Assembly (NCBI GenBank): GCA_027563935.2
Contig: CM050453.2
Span: 10,930,001-10,994,000 of the forward strand
Source of the DNA: Costus lasius
Lineage: Eukaryota > Streptophyta > Magnoliopsida > Zingiberales > Costaceae
Length of the DNA: 64,000 nucleotides
Reading direction: 5' to 3'
Shown here piece after piece: positions 35,401 to 61,968 of this stretch (position 1 is the stretch's first letter; every line of letters starts with the position of its first letter). The notes under the pieces were generated by a model. The model worked only from the letters and a program-made list of their open reading frames with translations, was not told the origin of the DNA and ran no database searches. Both the position numbers and the translations under genes were made by a program.

Positions 35401-38400
35401 TAAGTTGTGAACTTTTTCCCTTGTAGTAAAGCCGTCAAGTGATTTATTGTTATGATTCAATCAATTTTTACGGGATTTCTCTTTTGCTGTTTTATAATTT
35501 TTTTGTTCTCCACATAAGTAGAGTAAATTGAACCCTGAATTGTTTATCCCTATTACATTCATTAAGCCATGTTGATGTATCAAACTTCTAGTAAATCCAC
35601 TAAGTGATAGAGTTTTATGGGTCCCTCGCTAGCATATTTTACTTCTTTCAAGCTTGTGATTTTTATCATTATCAAACTTTTAGGCATTCACATTTGCAGA
35701 ACTAACAAAACAGTAACAAGTCCATGACTTCTTTTTTCTGTGGGAATATCTTATTCTGGTGCAAGCAGCCTTTCGACCATGCTACTTGAGATTTGAAGAT
35801 CGATCTTGTTTTTTACTAGAAGACCCTCCTTGCACTAGAGTTTATGTATGATCAGATATTAGCATATACCTTTCTTGAATAGTATTTGAGGCACTTCATG
35901 ATTCTCTTCTTTTTCCATGGGAATATCTTATTAGGTGAAATCGGTCTGCCTCTCTGCTACTTGAGATTTAAAGATCTGCCCTTTTCTGGGAAGATACATA
36001 GGCTAGAGTTTATGTATGACTAGATCAGCCTATACCTTTGTTGTATAGAATTTGAGCCACTTCACGAATTTATCAATTTGTATTTGTGGCAGCATCTTCG
36101 TATATAGGGGTGTGGCTAGAGGTTGGTAAAAAAAATAACATCCTACTAAGAGTCTATCAAACTTCTCTAAGTCGATTGATCCTTTCTATGGGTTCCTTAT
36201 CTCTATTTAAGTGAACCAACCTATTAAGATACTATTAACTAAGTTATCATGATGTAAATTATGGGTGGGCCATAAATTTTATTGTGCAAATTCCTTCAAG
36301 CCGAGAACTTCATGGCCATGATATCTATCATGGCCTGACTGATTCCTTCAGTGATCTTCCAAAGATTATAGCCTTATAATTTTCACACATAGGCCATAAT
36401 TTTTGTGAAGCTCCGATTTGCATAAAGTTTTATGGGCGGCATGGTCTTGATGTCCAAAATCCATTCATGTGCTTGGATCTTTCAAAATCCATAAAAAATT
36501 GATTGTTTTTCCTTGAGATATGATAAAAGCGAATAGAGGTGAAGATTCCCAACAATTATAAGAATTTAAGTCAAAATAAATATAAACATAATAGAAAATG
36601 AGATATTTGCAATAAAAATATACTAAAAATACAATATAAATGTAAAACATCATATCACTATAAGGTTTTTAAGGAAAAAAAGAACAAAACAGTACAAAGG
36701 AGATGAGAAATAACAAGATAGATGAATACAGAGACCTCATTCATATAAATCTTGAATCCTCTCCTCTTGATAATCTTTCAGAGCAATTTAAGAGGTTTCC
36801 CAAAGATGACAGCTGATTGGCCGGAAGGCTTGGCGTAACACAATACAGAATGTCACGAAAGAACTCAAGCAAGTCAAGGAATACTTACAATAAGTTTTGG
36901 ATGTATTATCATTGTTTAGAATAATGAATGTTGTTATTGGTGACAGGAAAAATATCCCTAAACTAGCTGTTACTAGGCCTTTAGTCACACTACAGATCAC
37001 AACACTGGTTTACTGATGCAGCTACCTAGGAGGTTGACCGGCTTTATGTATGGCAATGAGCTGGATTCAAGGTGTTCAGCTAGGTTTTGGTCTAGTTTTC
37101 ATTTGCCATACTCAAAAACATTCTTCAACTGCAATACATCTCATGAGTCATGACCCTGGAAGAATTATTTTTGTTGCAAAATTCATTAGGGATGTGCTGA
37201 AGGAGTAGGCCAAACAGAAAGGAATATATCCAATCAATATGATTGCAAGCAAACTGCAAAAGTTGGACAGCATGTTGTATCTCAGCTTAAGTCTTTGCAG
37301 ACATGAAAGCAAAGTAAATAAATCCAAGACCAAGAGAAAAGAAAAATCAATGTTAAAGTTGAATAATATTACCTAATTCCAAAGGTAATAAAATGGTTAA
37401 TAGTAAGCGATGGATTATTTGTTTTTATGATAAATAGAGAAGCCACTCCAAACATCTCAAAACAACTAGATTTTAGCTTATGGATAATGCTGCTCGGGTT
37501 GCATTTTACTAGATGAACTTAGACAATTTTGGTAGAGGACACAATTGAGCCTTGAAGATAATCATTTAGTTTTTATAAGCACAAAGCCACAAGAGGTGGG
37601 TTTATCAATAAGCACAAAGACACAAGAGGTGGTTGGATCATTGAGCTTAGCCATAAGAATGGTTTGTGAATGTATAATCGATTTTGTTCTCTTTCAGTAG
37701 TATGCATAATTTATTAAATTTGGTCGGGTGACCTAGTATTCTATAAGCTTAAGCCACAGGAAATGCCTGGTTTATTAATTTTTTGTTTCACGCAGTCAAC
37801 GCTTTAGTCTCAAATAATTCATATATGGTGGGATGAAAATTGCAAAACCCAAGGTCAACAAATTATTTAGTCCAACTTAATGAGATTTTTAGTTTGACTC
37901 AGAGATGAGGTTTATTAGGTAGTCCCCATGAAGCATTTTGAAGCATGCAATATTCATATTTTATTCCAGCCATGCTGTAACGTTCAAGTACTATCTCAAG
38001 GATACTGTGTTATGATAGCTAAAATTGGATCTAGCTATGGTATATGCCAATAGTTGTGCCCGTATTAGCAGTAAATCAGTTACCATTTGTGCATGGAAAC
38101 TGTTGGGTAAAACCATGTCCGAGAGGGTCATAATAATTTCCTGAAGTCAGAAGGTTATTCTAACTAAGATTTTTCTATTGAACTACTTCGCTTATGCGAA
38201 GGAAGTTCAAATGAGTACTAATGTCCCGTATGTCTTATTTGCTCCATGATGTCTTTATTTGATAGCGTGATTGTGATGTCGTGCTATATACCTTACTGTA
38301 ATCTGGGTGTTAGTCTTGATTGCTTTATGCTATCATCCATTTACGCCTGGCTTTTCCTTTTCTAAATCATTGGTTGACATTTGAGCAAAGCTAACTTCTT

Positions 38401-41400
38401 TTTGGGGAGACCCATTTTAGTAGTAAAAAATTGCTATTCATGGATTATTACAGTAAATGTAGGCTTTCCTTGAAGGGGAGAGGAAATCTTATATTTTAGT
38501 GTTATTGATCCCAACTGTTGCTGTAAATTCGAACAACGATAGTTAATATTCTGAGTTGCATTGAACTATGATTGTTATCGGTGAGGTCATTTGGATGAAA
38601 TGTGACCTCAACAAGGACAGTAAAATCATTTAAATCAGAGTTGGTAAGTTGAGAATGAAATTTGGGCTTCTTGTCCTTTAGATATGGATCTAAGTTGTTA
38701 AATGACAAATCCTTGATGAGTAATGGCAATTTAATTTCCAACAGTAGCTAAGTAACTTGATAAACATTGTAAAACCTGAAGGATCATGTGTTCAAAGTTA
38801 AAAGTCTTGTGATAGACTTCATTTACAGATTTTGGTGGGTGCAATATAACTTCTCTTTGGATGGCTAGTCTAAGGCATTAATAAACCTATTAACTGTCAA
38901 CCTTGGTTTCTCGTGGGCTTCACAATGATTTGCAACTCCTAAAATTGGCTTATTTTAGATTTTTTTTTTTGTATAAAGTTGATTCTTGAAGTATATATTG
39001 TCATCTCAGCCCAAGTCACACTCTAGGCTAGTAAGGGACTAAGGGTGGGGTTGATTCTCCTTCTAGTTTTGCTGGCCGGAGAATTGCTGGTGGAAAGAGG
39101 AAACTACAAGTGCTAGTCAGCAGAATAAAAATACTTTACTATTATATTAAGCAGCAATTTATAACAAAAATAAATATTTTAACAACAATTATTTCATACA
39201 TATAAAATAATATTTAAGTCTAATCTGGAGCTCGAGCATGGAGCTGATCTATCGACTGGATGACGGCGGAAGGGAGTGTTGGCGCTGATCTACCGGCTGG
39301 ACGAGTTGAAAGAGAAGATTCTTTATGTAAATAAATTGCAAGTATTAATGATATGACCATAGCTCTAGGAGAGAGCATATTTGTAACATGAAATGCAAGC
39401 AGGTTGAATCAAGGTTGTTAGGATCGAGTTCCTACCTAAGAACGATAAATGCTTTACAGGATCGGAACGTAGAATCGGATCGTAAGATCGTAAGATCCTA
39501 CCAAATCACTTGAAATATATAATTTTTAAAAATATATTTATCTAATTAGACTTAAGAGTATAAAAAATATTTTAATAAGTAATAAATAATAAATATATAT
39601 ATATACTATTATTCAGATGTATTAATTATATAATATAAAATAATGAAATTGAATATTTGTGAGGTGATGATGATGGAGATAAGTTAATAGAAGATGAATA
39701 TAATAAAGCTGTACAATAAAATTAGAAACAACAAATACATCTAGTGAAATGAAAACAACAAATAAAAACATAAAAAATGATGATGATAAAGATATATATT
39801 ATAATGACAATAACAAATATTATAAAATTTATTCCAATAAATAATTAAAGTAGACAAATATAATTGTAGATAATAACGAGCTTAAGTTGATAAATATTGG
39901 TAAAAAACAGTAAATAATGACAATTAAAGACGAAAAATTATATTACATCAATTAAAAGCTTTTAACATAATAGATTATTGATTTTTAGCATAATATGAAC
40001 TTATTTTATCTATTAACTTATGATCGAGTATGATCGATGGGATCGTAAGATCCTACCCTATCCTAAGACCTAGATCGTGGGATCGTAAAATTGTATCATA
40101 TTTCAGATCCTACATTCGTTCCGGAACGGTTTGTCTAATTTGGGTCGTAGGATCGGAAGATCTTAAGACCCGGAACGCATTTTTGACAACCTTGGGTTGA
40201 ATCACGTAAAGATTTAAGTTAATCTTCGACGATACACACAAGAGAAGGTAAATAAAATGTTTAAACCTCAAAATTTAATAACCCTTTTGGTAAATGATGA
40301 CAACCCTAAACAAAATACTATGAAAACTCCCTCGTATGTTCTTAAAAATAGTTCCTTTTTACTTACTAAAATATATAAAATTGTAAGTATTAATCATATG
40401 ACCATATGACCATATAAAATCTACCATAAAAACAGATAAAATTGAATCAGAGAAATCAACTAAGTAAGAACAAAAATTCTTCGATCTCCTCTTCTAGACC
40501 TCAAAAGAGAAAACATCACATTTTCATTTACCCCCCTTCAAATCAACAAGAAGATCTCGTATACAACAAAGTCAAATATCTAAAACCATGATCAAATTGT
40601 AAAGTCCTAGCCTTCCGAGATGGTGTTCTGAATCTCGGCGCACTTCACGATGGTGTGCTGGACGGCGGCGTCTGGTCAAGGTGGTGCTGGTTCTACCGGC
40701 ATTGATGAGGCGGAGTGCTGCAGGAGGAGAGGTGAGGGAACAGGGATCGATTAATTGTGGGTTTGCAGCCCCAAACCATAAATTAATTGCTACTTATAAG
40801 TAGCAGGCCGCCTCCTCAAAAGTAGGCGGCCAGCAGCCTCAAACGAGCCCTATGTAATTTATGATTGACTTAAACACTTTAGAATTATGTTAACTTGAAG
40901 TTTGGATCAATATTTTTTTTGTTGCCTCTATAAGTTTTGTTTTGAAGAATATATGCATATAATATCATTCATTTCATATAAGTCAAATAGCCTTCCATAT
41001 CGCAGAGTAAGAAAAATATTATGATAAAGTTATTAAATTAGGGGCTTCAATCTTGACTAATCATATGATTAGTGGGACTGCCTTATATTATTTTTGAGTT
41101 TATAGTCTTGTCTATCAATTGGCCAAACCCAAATTGTTGGTCACTAAGTTGATCAAAATTATGACTTTATTCTCCTAAGCAATTTTGTTATCTTTATAGA
41201 CTTTACATAGCTCTTGGTCATCCCTAGGGTTTAGTGAAATTCCTAAGACAACTATAGACGAATAAGTATTACAAGACTTGTAGGTTCCTTTTTTAATAAA
41301 GTTTGCCAATTGTTTAACTACTTTAATTTACATACGTTTTCCTATGAAACATCCAATTTACTTATTATTGTAACATCAGTCCTAGTAGTAGCAGAATTAT

Positions 41401-42434
41401 TTTGAACTGTAGTCATTAATTCTCTAGGATTTTAATTCTAGCTTATAGAATAAGTTGATTCTCTTTTTCTGGTTGAAAGGTGTTTTCTCTCTTTTTTGTT
41501 TGTTGATGTAACTAACATGTTCAGTAAAAATCATAAAGTGATGCAGATATAAAAAAATAGGACAATGCATGTAGTATAAATAAAATAAGAAAATATGATG
41601 GAAAATGGAACTACCTAATTTTTTAAAAATGAAACTAGATCTAATGCTTAATAAACTTGATAAGGTAATGTAATATAAAGAAAAATTTTGAAAGAGGAAA
41701 ATTATTTATTGAGTTAGTGCGTGCACTTTCCTACAATCAAAATTTGTACATATCAGAAGACGATAAACTTTGAAATTTTTTTAAAAAATACAAGTAATAT
41801 AGTCTGTGATATGAGGATCTGTGGGTCAGATTCTACAAACGTAATAAACTCATGGATAGTTACAGTGTGTTGCTGTGAGTTTATACCATGTTGGACTCTA
41901 CCACAAGTGAACAATAAGCTTGGAAATTGGAAAAGTACATGATGTCAGAAGTTGTGATGGGAGAATCTGTGGATCAAATTCTGTGCACACAGCTTAACGG
42001 ATTGTATTATAGTAATTCTTTTGCTGTATTTTTACGTCATTTGGGACTCATAAGTGAACCCAAATATTCTCTATATATACTGGATTATGATATTGACCAC
42101 CGTTAGCCTGTGTCTCAGGGTGTGCTTGCTTTATGTGGTATGCTTGATGCTGAAGCTAAACCCGTCTTACTATGTTCTTGCAATGACAACAGCATCCGCA
42201 TCTATGACCTTCCTTCGTAAGTATATGTAACACTGAGGTACACTGTTTTGAGAAACCAATGAAATTGAAGTACCATTCTGCTAATCTTCTAGGTTCAGTG
42301 AGCGGGGTAAAATATTTTCGAAGGAGGAGGTTAGAGCAATACAAGCTGGACCTGGTGGTTTATTTTTCACCGGAGATGGAACGGGCGAGCTCAAGGTGTG
42401 GAAGTGGTTTGCAAATGGAATGGCAATGTCATGA
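29466..42434 (+). CDS. ZFWD: CCCH zinc-finger and WD40-repeat protein (ZFWD)
   Basis: Nine exons: 29466-29876, 29942-30037, 30113-30202, 30289-30390, 30516-30662, 34011-34130, 34236-34295, 42119-42216 and 42293-42434. Together they give 1266 nt, 421 aa, matching the usual ZFWD length of about 420-440. All introns are GT-AG. The first CCCH finger is C32-x7-C40-x4-C45-x3-H49 and the second C100-x7-C108-x5-C114-x3-H118. The rest is a seven-bladed-type WD40 domain from about residue 130, with GSKDETVRIWD, GSMDNTIRVWDLASFQCIHT, LLSSSLDNMIRVW and TGELKVWKW. ZFWD proteins are plant nuclear proteins thought to bind RNA; the precise role is not known. The start is the first ATG of the GC-rich frame. 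Introns 5 (3.35 kb) and 7 (7.82 kb) are swollen by repeats. Confidence 0.96.
34571..35206. mobile_element. hAT-like MITE (CAAGGTTTAAA family) split by a TRIM
   Basis: Outer ends are TAGGGTTTAAAATCTCGG and ...GGTTTTTAGAGCTATG. They are flanked by a perfect 8-bp duplication GTCTAAGA at 34563-34570 and 35207-35214. Removing the nested TRIM and its 5-bp duplication leaves about 158 bp, close to the size of sister elements. It lies in ZFWD intron 7. Confidence 0.75.
34650..35122 (+). mobile_element. TRIM (terminal-repeat retrotransposon in miniature), 473 bp
   Basis: Direct terminal repeats 34650-34825 and 34943-35122 both start TGTAATA(T/C)(C/T)CC and share TACTATCAA(T/C)TTGGGCTTAA. The primer site TGGTATCAGAG (34828-34838) is complementary to initiator-Met tRNA, and a purine tract GTGGGAGAGA precedes the 3' repeat. 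The ends give TG...CATAA(T/C)A, with 5-bp flanks ATTAA and ACCAA differing by two transitions. No coding capacity is present. It resembles widespread plant TRIMs whose LTRs begin with a CCGGTTTAGTC word. Confidence 0.88.
35723..36070. repeat. Diverged tandem duplication in ZFWD intron 7
   Basis: The segment from about 35723 recurs from about 35898 with a period near 175 bp. Shared phrases in order are TGGGAATATCTTATT, GCTACTTGAGATTT, CTAGAGTTTATGTATGA and CATATACCTTT/CTATACCTTTG. Divergence indicates an old duplication. Confidence 0.7.
39410..40194. mobile_element. hAT-like non-autonomous element, 785 bp, in ZFWD intron 7
   Basis: The termini are CAAGGTTGTTAGGATCG and, reverse complemented, CAAGGTTGTCAAAAATGCG. 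The flanking 8-bp GGTTGAAT is perfect at 39402-39409 and 40195-40202. Ends are rich in GGATCGTAAGATC palindromes and the core is AT-rich, with no transposase. A 9-bp reading (GGTTGAATC) is also possible, so a Mutator-type origin is not fully excluded. Confidence 0.8.
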
Positions 42435-44194
42435 AATTCATGACCTGAATTACTAATCTTCTCTTATTTAAAAGTTGCAAATAATTAGCTCATCCGTGAG
42501 ATCTCAGCTGCTGATTTTGATACCGTGGCAACTGGTGACTTTTTTGGTCAGTGAAAAGTTTTGATAATATGTCATCGTGGACCTAAGCTTTCACCAGTCC
42601 GTTGTAAAACTATAATCACGTGTGCATTTGATTATTTTTCGTTTCGATCATATTATTCGAGTGTAAAGTTGCAGGATTGAGGTCATTGTATGTTCGCCTG
42701 TGCATTCAAATCTCATCTGCTTTGACAATTCAATTACAAGCTGAGAGGCTCGATCAAAACAATGTCCAAAAATGTTTTTGTTCGGGCAAAATTATGTCAA
42801 TACTCAAGGCGTCATTATTTTTTATTTTTGTGATTTTATTCTAAGAAAAATATCTATAAATTTACCTATTGGATCGCAACTAAGATTATGGAGATCGCGT
42901 TCTCCATTTCCGTGATAGGCTTTGTACCAAATTTCCGACAAAATTGAGCTGAGGACATGCGGTTTGAGGGCAAAAAAAGGTCTAGGAAATGATTTTGTTT
43001 TTCTTTGTTATGTTGAAAATAAAATCTCACATGTTTTAAGAACTATAATTTTTATATTTGGATTGATTAAAACTACCATTTTAATAAGTTAGAAAAAGAA
43101 TAAACTTAGCAATTTAGTCCTCTAACTTGAATGAAACTAAATTGCCAAACCAAATCAAAATGATTAAGATGGATGATCAGTGCCTGACAAGAGTGAACTA
43201 GACAAGTTGGGATAAATAAACGGGCAGAATAACAATACGATGAGTTGTAGGATATCTTGATTGATTTGGCAATAGAATGGGGTTGGTTTTGGCTAACAAC
43301 CCCTCCTATTCATGTCAACTAGTTTAGGGAGAATATCTTGAATAATCGAGTGATCTAACTTGTTAAGGCTAACGGCCCATCCTATTCATATATTTTAGCA
43401 TCATTTGATGTTGACATAGACTCGGACTAGATATTTACATATTGAGTAGATATAATTCAGGAGGTGCACTTATCCCAGTAAAGATCCAAATTTGTTTCGG
43501 ATATGCTCATACGAGTTGTTAATGAACTATTTAACTCTGCCAAACGTTCCAGTACTAACTCATGGAACATCTCGAGGAGGCAGTTCAATCAATGCAAGAT
43601 GCAACAATGTAGTTTACTTTGCGGAAAAGTAGGAAGCACTCCCAAATTCACTGTGTGAAGGTCCTATTGGGGCAACAATGATTTAGCTTAAGTTATGTGA
43701 AAAGCTACAAGCAGCCCTATACTGCATTTTAAGCTACTAAATATGTAACTAAGACAAACTGGAATAGTAAATGCATGCTCAGCACTAAGAGAATACATTT
43801 CAGAACATTCTGTAACCGAGGAAACCAATCTCTTGTTACAATAATACTTGAAACAACATCGTCCAATCTAAACAGTACACCTAATATTTCATCCACGCAC
43901 ACGATACAGACGGCTGTATGAAGAGGTAGAATCTAGAATCAAGTATAGGTTCAAAGAAACAGAAAAAAAAACTTGGTTTCACACGCATAAATGTCGCAAC
44001 AAACTGCTGTATTAGCTAAAGATAGATGGAGAAAGAGTACCACTTTTCTTTAGTCCAAACGACGATTTTAACTCAGACCATCCCGTTAAGAATGTTCGCG
44101 AAGGTACCACAACAACGGTAGTACATGTAGTAGAGAGAAAAGTAGCAGCATTGCCATGCACAAGCAGATGATGAAGTGCCACGGGGACAAATAC
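42435..44194. other. Convergent intergenic region between ZFWD and CDKA
   Basis: 3' flanks of two convergent genes. No coding frame or transposon terminus was recognised. The last few hundred bases before 44195 are higher-complexity and probably hold the CDKA 3' UTR. Confidence 0.4.
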
Positions 44195-57744
<13,550 letters not shown>

Positions 57745-58700
57745 CTCGATCCCCGATCAAGGCGGCGCTCCCTCGTGAACAGGAATCAGAAGAAAACCAA
57801 AGACCTAGCAGTAAAGACAAAAGAAAAAAAAGCAAGTTTATTGACTTGAGAGCGACTTAACCGTATCCAACAGTAAAAGGAACCCAATCATCAGAACGAC
57901 AAGTAAACCAATCCTCCTGTTACAAATCACGCAGATTGGTAAAAAAAAGGGATCGCGTTCCCCAGCAAAACCATCATTCCAAAAGTAGAAGTATAACCAA
58001 ATAAAATCGCAGAAAAATAGCAAATATTCCCCCAAAAAAATCAAACGAGCAGAAGTACCGATCAGGATGGATGATCGGGCAAGTGCACTAGGATTCTCAA
58101 TCAACAAATCGATGGCAAAGAGAGCGGGAGAGTCAAGAATGGAGGGTTTGAGAGAAAAAGGGGGCGCGGGAGAGGGAGACGGAGAAAGCTCGTCTCGTCT
58201 CGTCTCGACTCCCTTTGTTTTTCGCAGTGGTCGCTGCTGCTCTTGTTAAAGAAAAAAACCTCGACTGGTGTTGGGTGGGGCGGAGATTCGGTGCACGCAG
58301 CGAGAGAGGCAACAGGTGCCGAGTTCGAAGTGGGCCCCGCGTCTTGGCGCGCAGAAGTAAACACGTGTGCTATTTGTCTGGGTGGTCTCCGTTAGGCGCC
58401 TTATCAAGATACCGCTCGACTTACCTAACAATCAACCGTCCACACAGTTGGATGAACTCGTGGAGCTACGCACGCGCGGACGACCGAGTGGGGGCCAAGC
58501 TCCAGTGATAAGAAAGGTAAACTATCCGTGTGGGGGCCTCTGGGTTAATCCGGATCGGGCCATATCAAGCGCGGGAAATGCGATTACTGGCCTTTAACTA
58601 CGGCTTAGTCTAATCTGACCGATGGTTTGACTGAAACGGACCGAGCGGAAGCGGCATTATTGCCTCGAACCAACACGCTGCAACGCACGTGAGTAGATTT
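57745..58700 (-). promoter_or_regulatory. CDKA 5' leader and promoter region with E2F-type and TCP-type sites
   Basis: Upstream of the CDKA ATG the minus strand has a pyrimidine-rich leader-like segment near 58100-58215, including a (CGTCT)-type microsatellite at about 58189-58209. TTTCCCGC, an E2F consensus (TTTSSCGC), lies at 58578-58571. GTGGGCCC at 58330-58337 is the reverse complement of the class I TCP site GGNCCCAC. E2F control is known for cell-cycle genes; the sites are seen but their use here is inferred. A 5' UTR intron is possible. Confidence 0.5.
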
Positions 58701-59229
58701 TTTTAAAAAATAATTATAACGTCCCGATATTTATGATTTCCACGGGCATGTCGTATTGTAACGGAGCCCCTATTTATTGTCGTCGCAGTAAGAGGGCAAC
58801 GTAACAGTTGATGTTACGAGACGCAACTTATGAGGATGAACTCACGGAGAACGCGAGGGAAGCACAGATTTATGTCACGAGATGAGCCATCTATTTATAT
58901 CGGACGTCACGGCGACACGGCCTGTGCCTGCAGCGGCCGTTAATTGAATGAATCGCCACACTCGTGAGCGTTACGGTGCATGGCTCAGTAGATCCAAGTA
59001 CATGCAACAGGGAGACTACGAGTCGAGTACAAAATTTTGGCGCTGTCTGTGTGGGAGCAATTCCTCATGTGATATTTTGGTGTGGCATTAAAATGGGATA
59101 TATATTGGGATTTTTTTGGTTTCTTTGATTTCTAATTGAATAAGATGGCAAAAGTAATAATTAAACGATAGAAAGGGTAACAAGGGTAGCAAAATTAGAT
59201 ATAACAATTCCGATAGACAGTCGTAAACA

Positions 59230-59820
59230 AATCCAAACGTGACTCATATATAATTAGATCAATTTGACATGATTTGAATAATATTTTTATAAATATATTG
59301 TATATTAATACAACTTAAGTAATTAGTTACAGTATATTTGATCTATTTAATAATTAAGTCACATTGATCTGACCTAATATGACACTACTTGCTCGCTCAC
59401 CTACATGTACCTATTATCTCGACTCAACCTATTACCTTACCAGCGACAAGTGGAAACAAATAGGAGATGAGAGAGTGAGACAAATAGCTTGGCATGATTG
59501 GGCGAAGTGGTGAGCGGGCGAGCGGCACAGCACAGAAAATAAAATTATGATTTACATTATAGGGTTAGGTTTAAAGTAGCAATTGGGCCAGGTGACCCAA
59601 CTAGGCTCGATAGTATATTAGCAAGTATAATATATAATAAATATATAAGATTTAACTAGGTTAAACAAGTCAATCTGTTTATGACCCAATTCAATCCGAT
59701 TCATTTTAGGTCATAAATGAGTTGACTTATTTATGACCCAAATATGATTATAATTAATTTGAACCCATCTTACTTCTTATCATATTAGGTTAGATCAATT
59801 TTTACTTAATCTGAACAAAA
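59230..59820. repeat. Dispersed repeat, unclassified (TGACCC-rich), copy 2
   Basis: Shares the ordered phrases TTTTAGGTCATAAATGAGTT and TTATGACCCAAATATGA with the segment at 28165-28700. Termini and class are unknown. Confidence 0.5.
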
Positions 59821-60344
59821 TATCACTAGCAAATTACCCTTGATTGCTTTATATAATGTCAATGTGGTAACATGATCCAAGTGAGTAGTGGCTTAGAGTA
59901 CCTTTTATATATATATATAATATTAATATTAAATTTTTTGTGTTTCCCTCTCTTTGTTAGGCCCTGACCCTTTCTCTTTGGTGTTAGCCGCAATAATAGT
60001 TCAATGAAACAAGAATTTTTTTTCGTGTTTACTAAGGTGCAAAGCCGCGCTATTGCTCGTGCCATGCAGCCAAACAAGGCCCATGTGCTCAAGTAGTTTC
60101 ACTCGATAAATCCCAAGGACCAATAAGTTTCCATGTAGGTTATGTCTTGTATGCCATTTAAGAATTAAGTCAACTCCTCACGTAGGGTCTATCATGTAAG
60201 TTGAGACCCATGTAACTCCTTCAAGGATAACTTTGAGCCCTTAAAGCCAAGGTTAGACTCTTTAGCGCTAACTCTTAAGCTTTGAGTTTAACAAGTCCTT
60301 AAGAAGGTTCTTCTATCTTGTAAGCTTTTTGAGGCCAACTCTAA

Positions 60345-61914
60345 GGCTGTGCTTGGTGGTGTTTTCTAAGAGGCAGATAGTGTCGATGATAAGTCCTGCA
60401 AGTACACGCGCTATCAAAATACTAAAATATCGATTCCACATGGACTAATTGTCAAATACCGACTGATCTAAATCTTACTAGCTCGACAATTTCGAAATGA
60501 GGGAAGATTTAATGGACTAAGTTAACATGCAGATAAGTATGTAAATGGTGGAGGTTACGCAAGAAGTAACTATATGAAGAGTAAATCAGGATATGAGTTC
60601 ACCACATTGATATTTTATAATAGAATAATTAATTGTCTATGCTATCCTTCTATCTAGTTTAAGGGCATTCAAACCAAATGTACGGGTTGCCTCATTTCAG
60701 CGGTACAACCTAGTATTTGCTTAGAGCAATCTCCTACTTTCATGACTTGCTACTCCAAGACAAACCCAATGCACATAGGATGAATATATAGTTCCCTCCA
60801 ACAAATCGCCCATACTTTCGTGGTTCGATTTATTGGTTTAATCCAAATAGTTCCAATGTAATGAACAGTCTTTCAGTCCTATTCACAACATCTAGAATCA
60901 TGCATAACCCTATCAAAGTCACACAAGCAATAAGCATAATTCAGATTAAATAATCCTAGATAGAATTCATTAACAAAGGCATAATCATTCCACACGTAAA
61001 ACAATCACTGGGTTTCCCCAAATCCTGAAATTGATTTAAGCTACATTATTCATAGTCATCGTACGAATACACATCAAGAAACGTTTACACATTCAAAGTC
61101 TTATAAGAATCGTCCAGAAAACAAGATTGAGAACTTCCATAAGCCAAGTAGATCATAAAGATGATGTGCAATAGGTTGGGACGCTTTTCCTCACGAAATC
61201 TTCCTCTAGGTGTGCGTTTTTCCCCTCCCTTCCTTGGTTTCTTCCTGTTGGTTTTGTGGCCACCAACCCTAGCGTGTGACTTGCCTCCCCTTTTTTCCCT
61301 CCAAAAGTCCCTTTAGAGGGTTTACTGACCATGGGAAAAAATTACCTAGTTGCCCCCTTAATTTCCTCATTTTGGTCCAAGAAATTGAGGCTAAAATAGG
61401 GTTTTCGAAATAGCAGATTTGCGATCATAAGAATGATTCTAATCATAACCCGGTCATGATCTTCTTGGTACTACTCCTCCACGCAATACAGTGATACATC
61501 ACGCCATGATGCTGATCATGAGTCAGTCATGATTATTGCTGGAGATTTCAAGTGTTCTAAAAATCCTTGGATAGACTCTTCTTGATGTCAGGAGATGGTC
61601 CTATAACTTTGAAGTTCCAAAGTTTGTCTGCTTTTTGATCGCTTTACCCTGAAATGCCAAAAATACTAAAAGATGTATAGATTCTAAAGAATTAACAAAA
61701 TTAAGGCCCATAAGGTGCATAAACAATGGAATATGGGGTGGTTTCAATGGTGAAATCACATAGAAAATACTATATAATTGAATGACATCAGCCGGCTACC
61801 AGCGGAAGCTAGATTTTTTTTAGCTTTAGAAGAAAGTCATTTATGTATAGCTGTAAAGCTGATCAAAACGTGGTCAAAGTGAAAAGTTAGGTAGAAAGCT
61901 CCACCAAACGCAGC
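60345..61914. mobile_element. Tourist-like MITE split by a solo LTR
   Basis: The outer TIRs are GGCTGTGCTTGGTGGTGTTTTCT and, reverse complemented, AGCTGCGTTTGGTGGAGCTTTCT, so the ends pair over more than 20 bp (only 20-base parts compared here). The insert is the solo LTR at 60387-61790. Without it the MITE is about 165 bp. Flanks are TAA (left) and TTA (right) and do not match as a direct duplication. Confidence 0.65.
60387..61790 (-). mobile_element. Solo LTR of the 1.4-kb family, 1404 bp
   Basis: Starts TGATAAGTCCTGCAAGTACAC and ends GAATGACATCA. Flanks are GTCGA and GCCGG, which differ by two transitions. Colinear words with the 7962 copy include GCAAGT(G/A)CACG, AAAATATCGATTCC versus AAGATATCGTTCC, and GTCAA(A/G)TACCGA. 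No internal genes are attached. Confidence 0.62.
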
Positions 61915-61968
61915 TTAAGTCCTTCAGCTAATTTTGCCCTATAAGAAAATTTTACCCTACAAGTCTTA

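Noticed and set aside
58067..58597. Plus-strand frames upstream of CDKA
   Set aside because: They overlap the CDKA leader and promoter, differ in frame, and have no homology I recognise.
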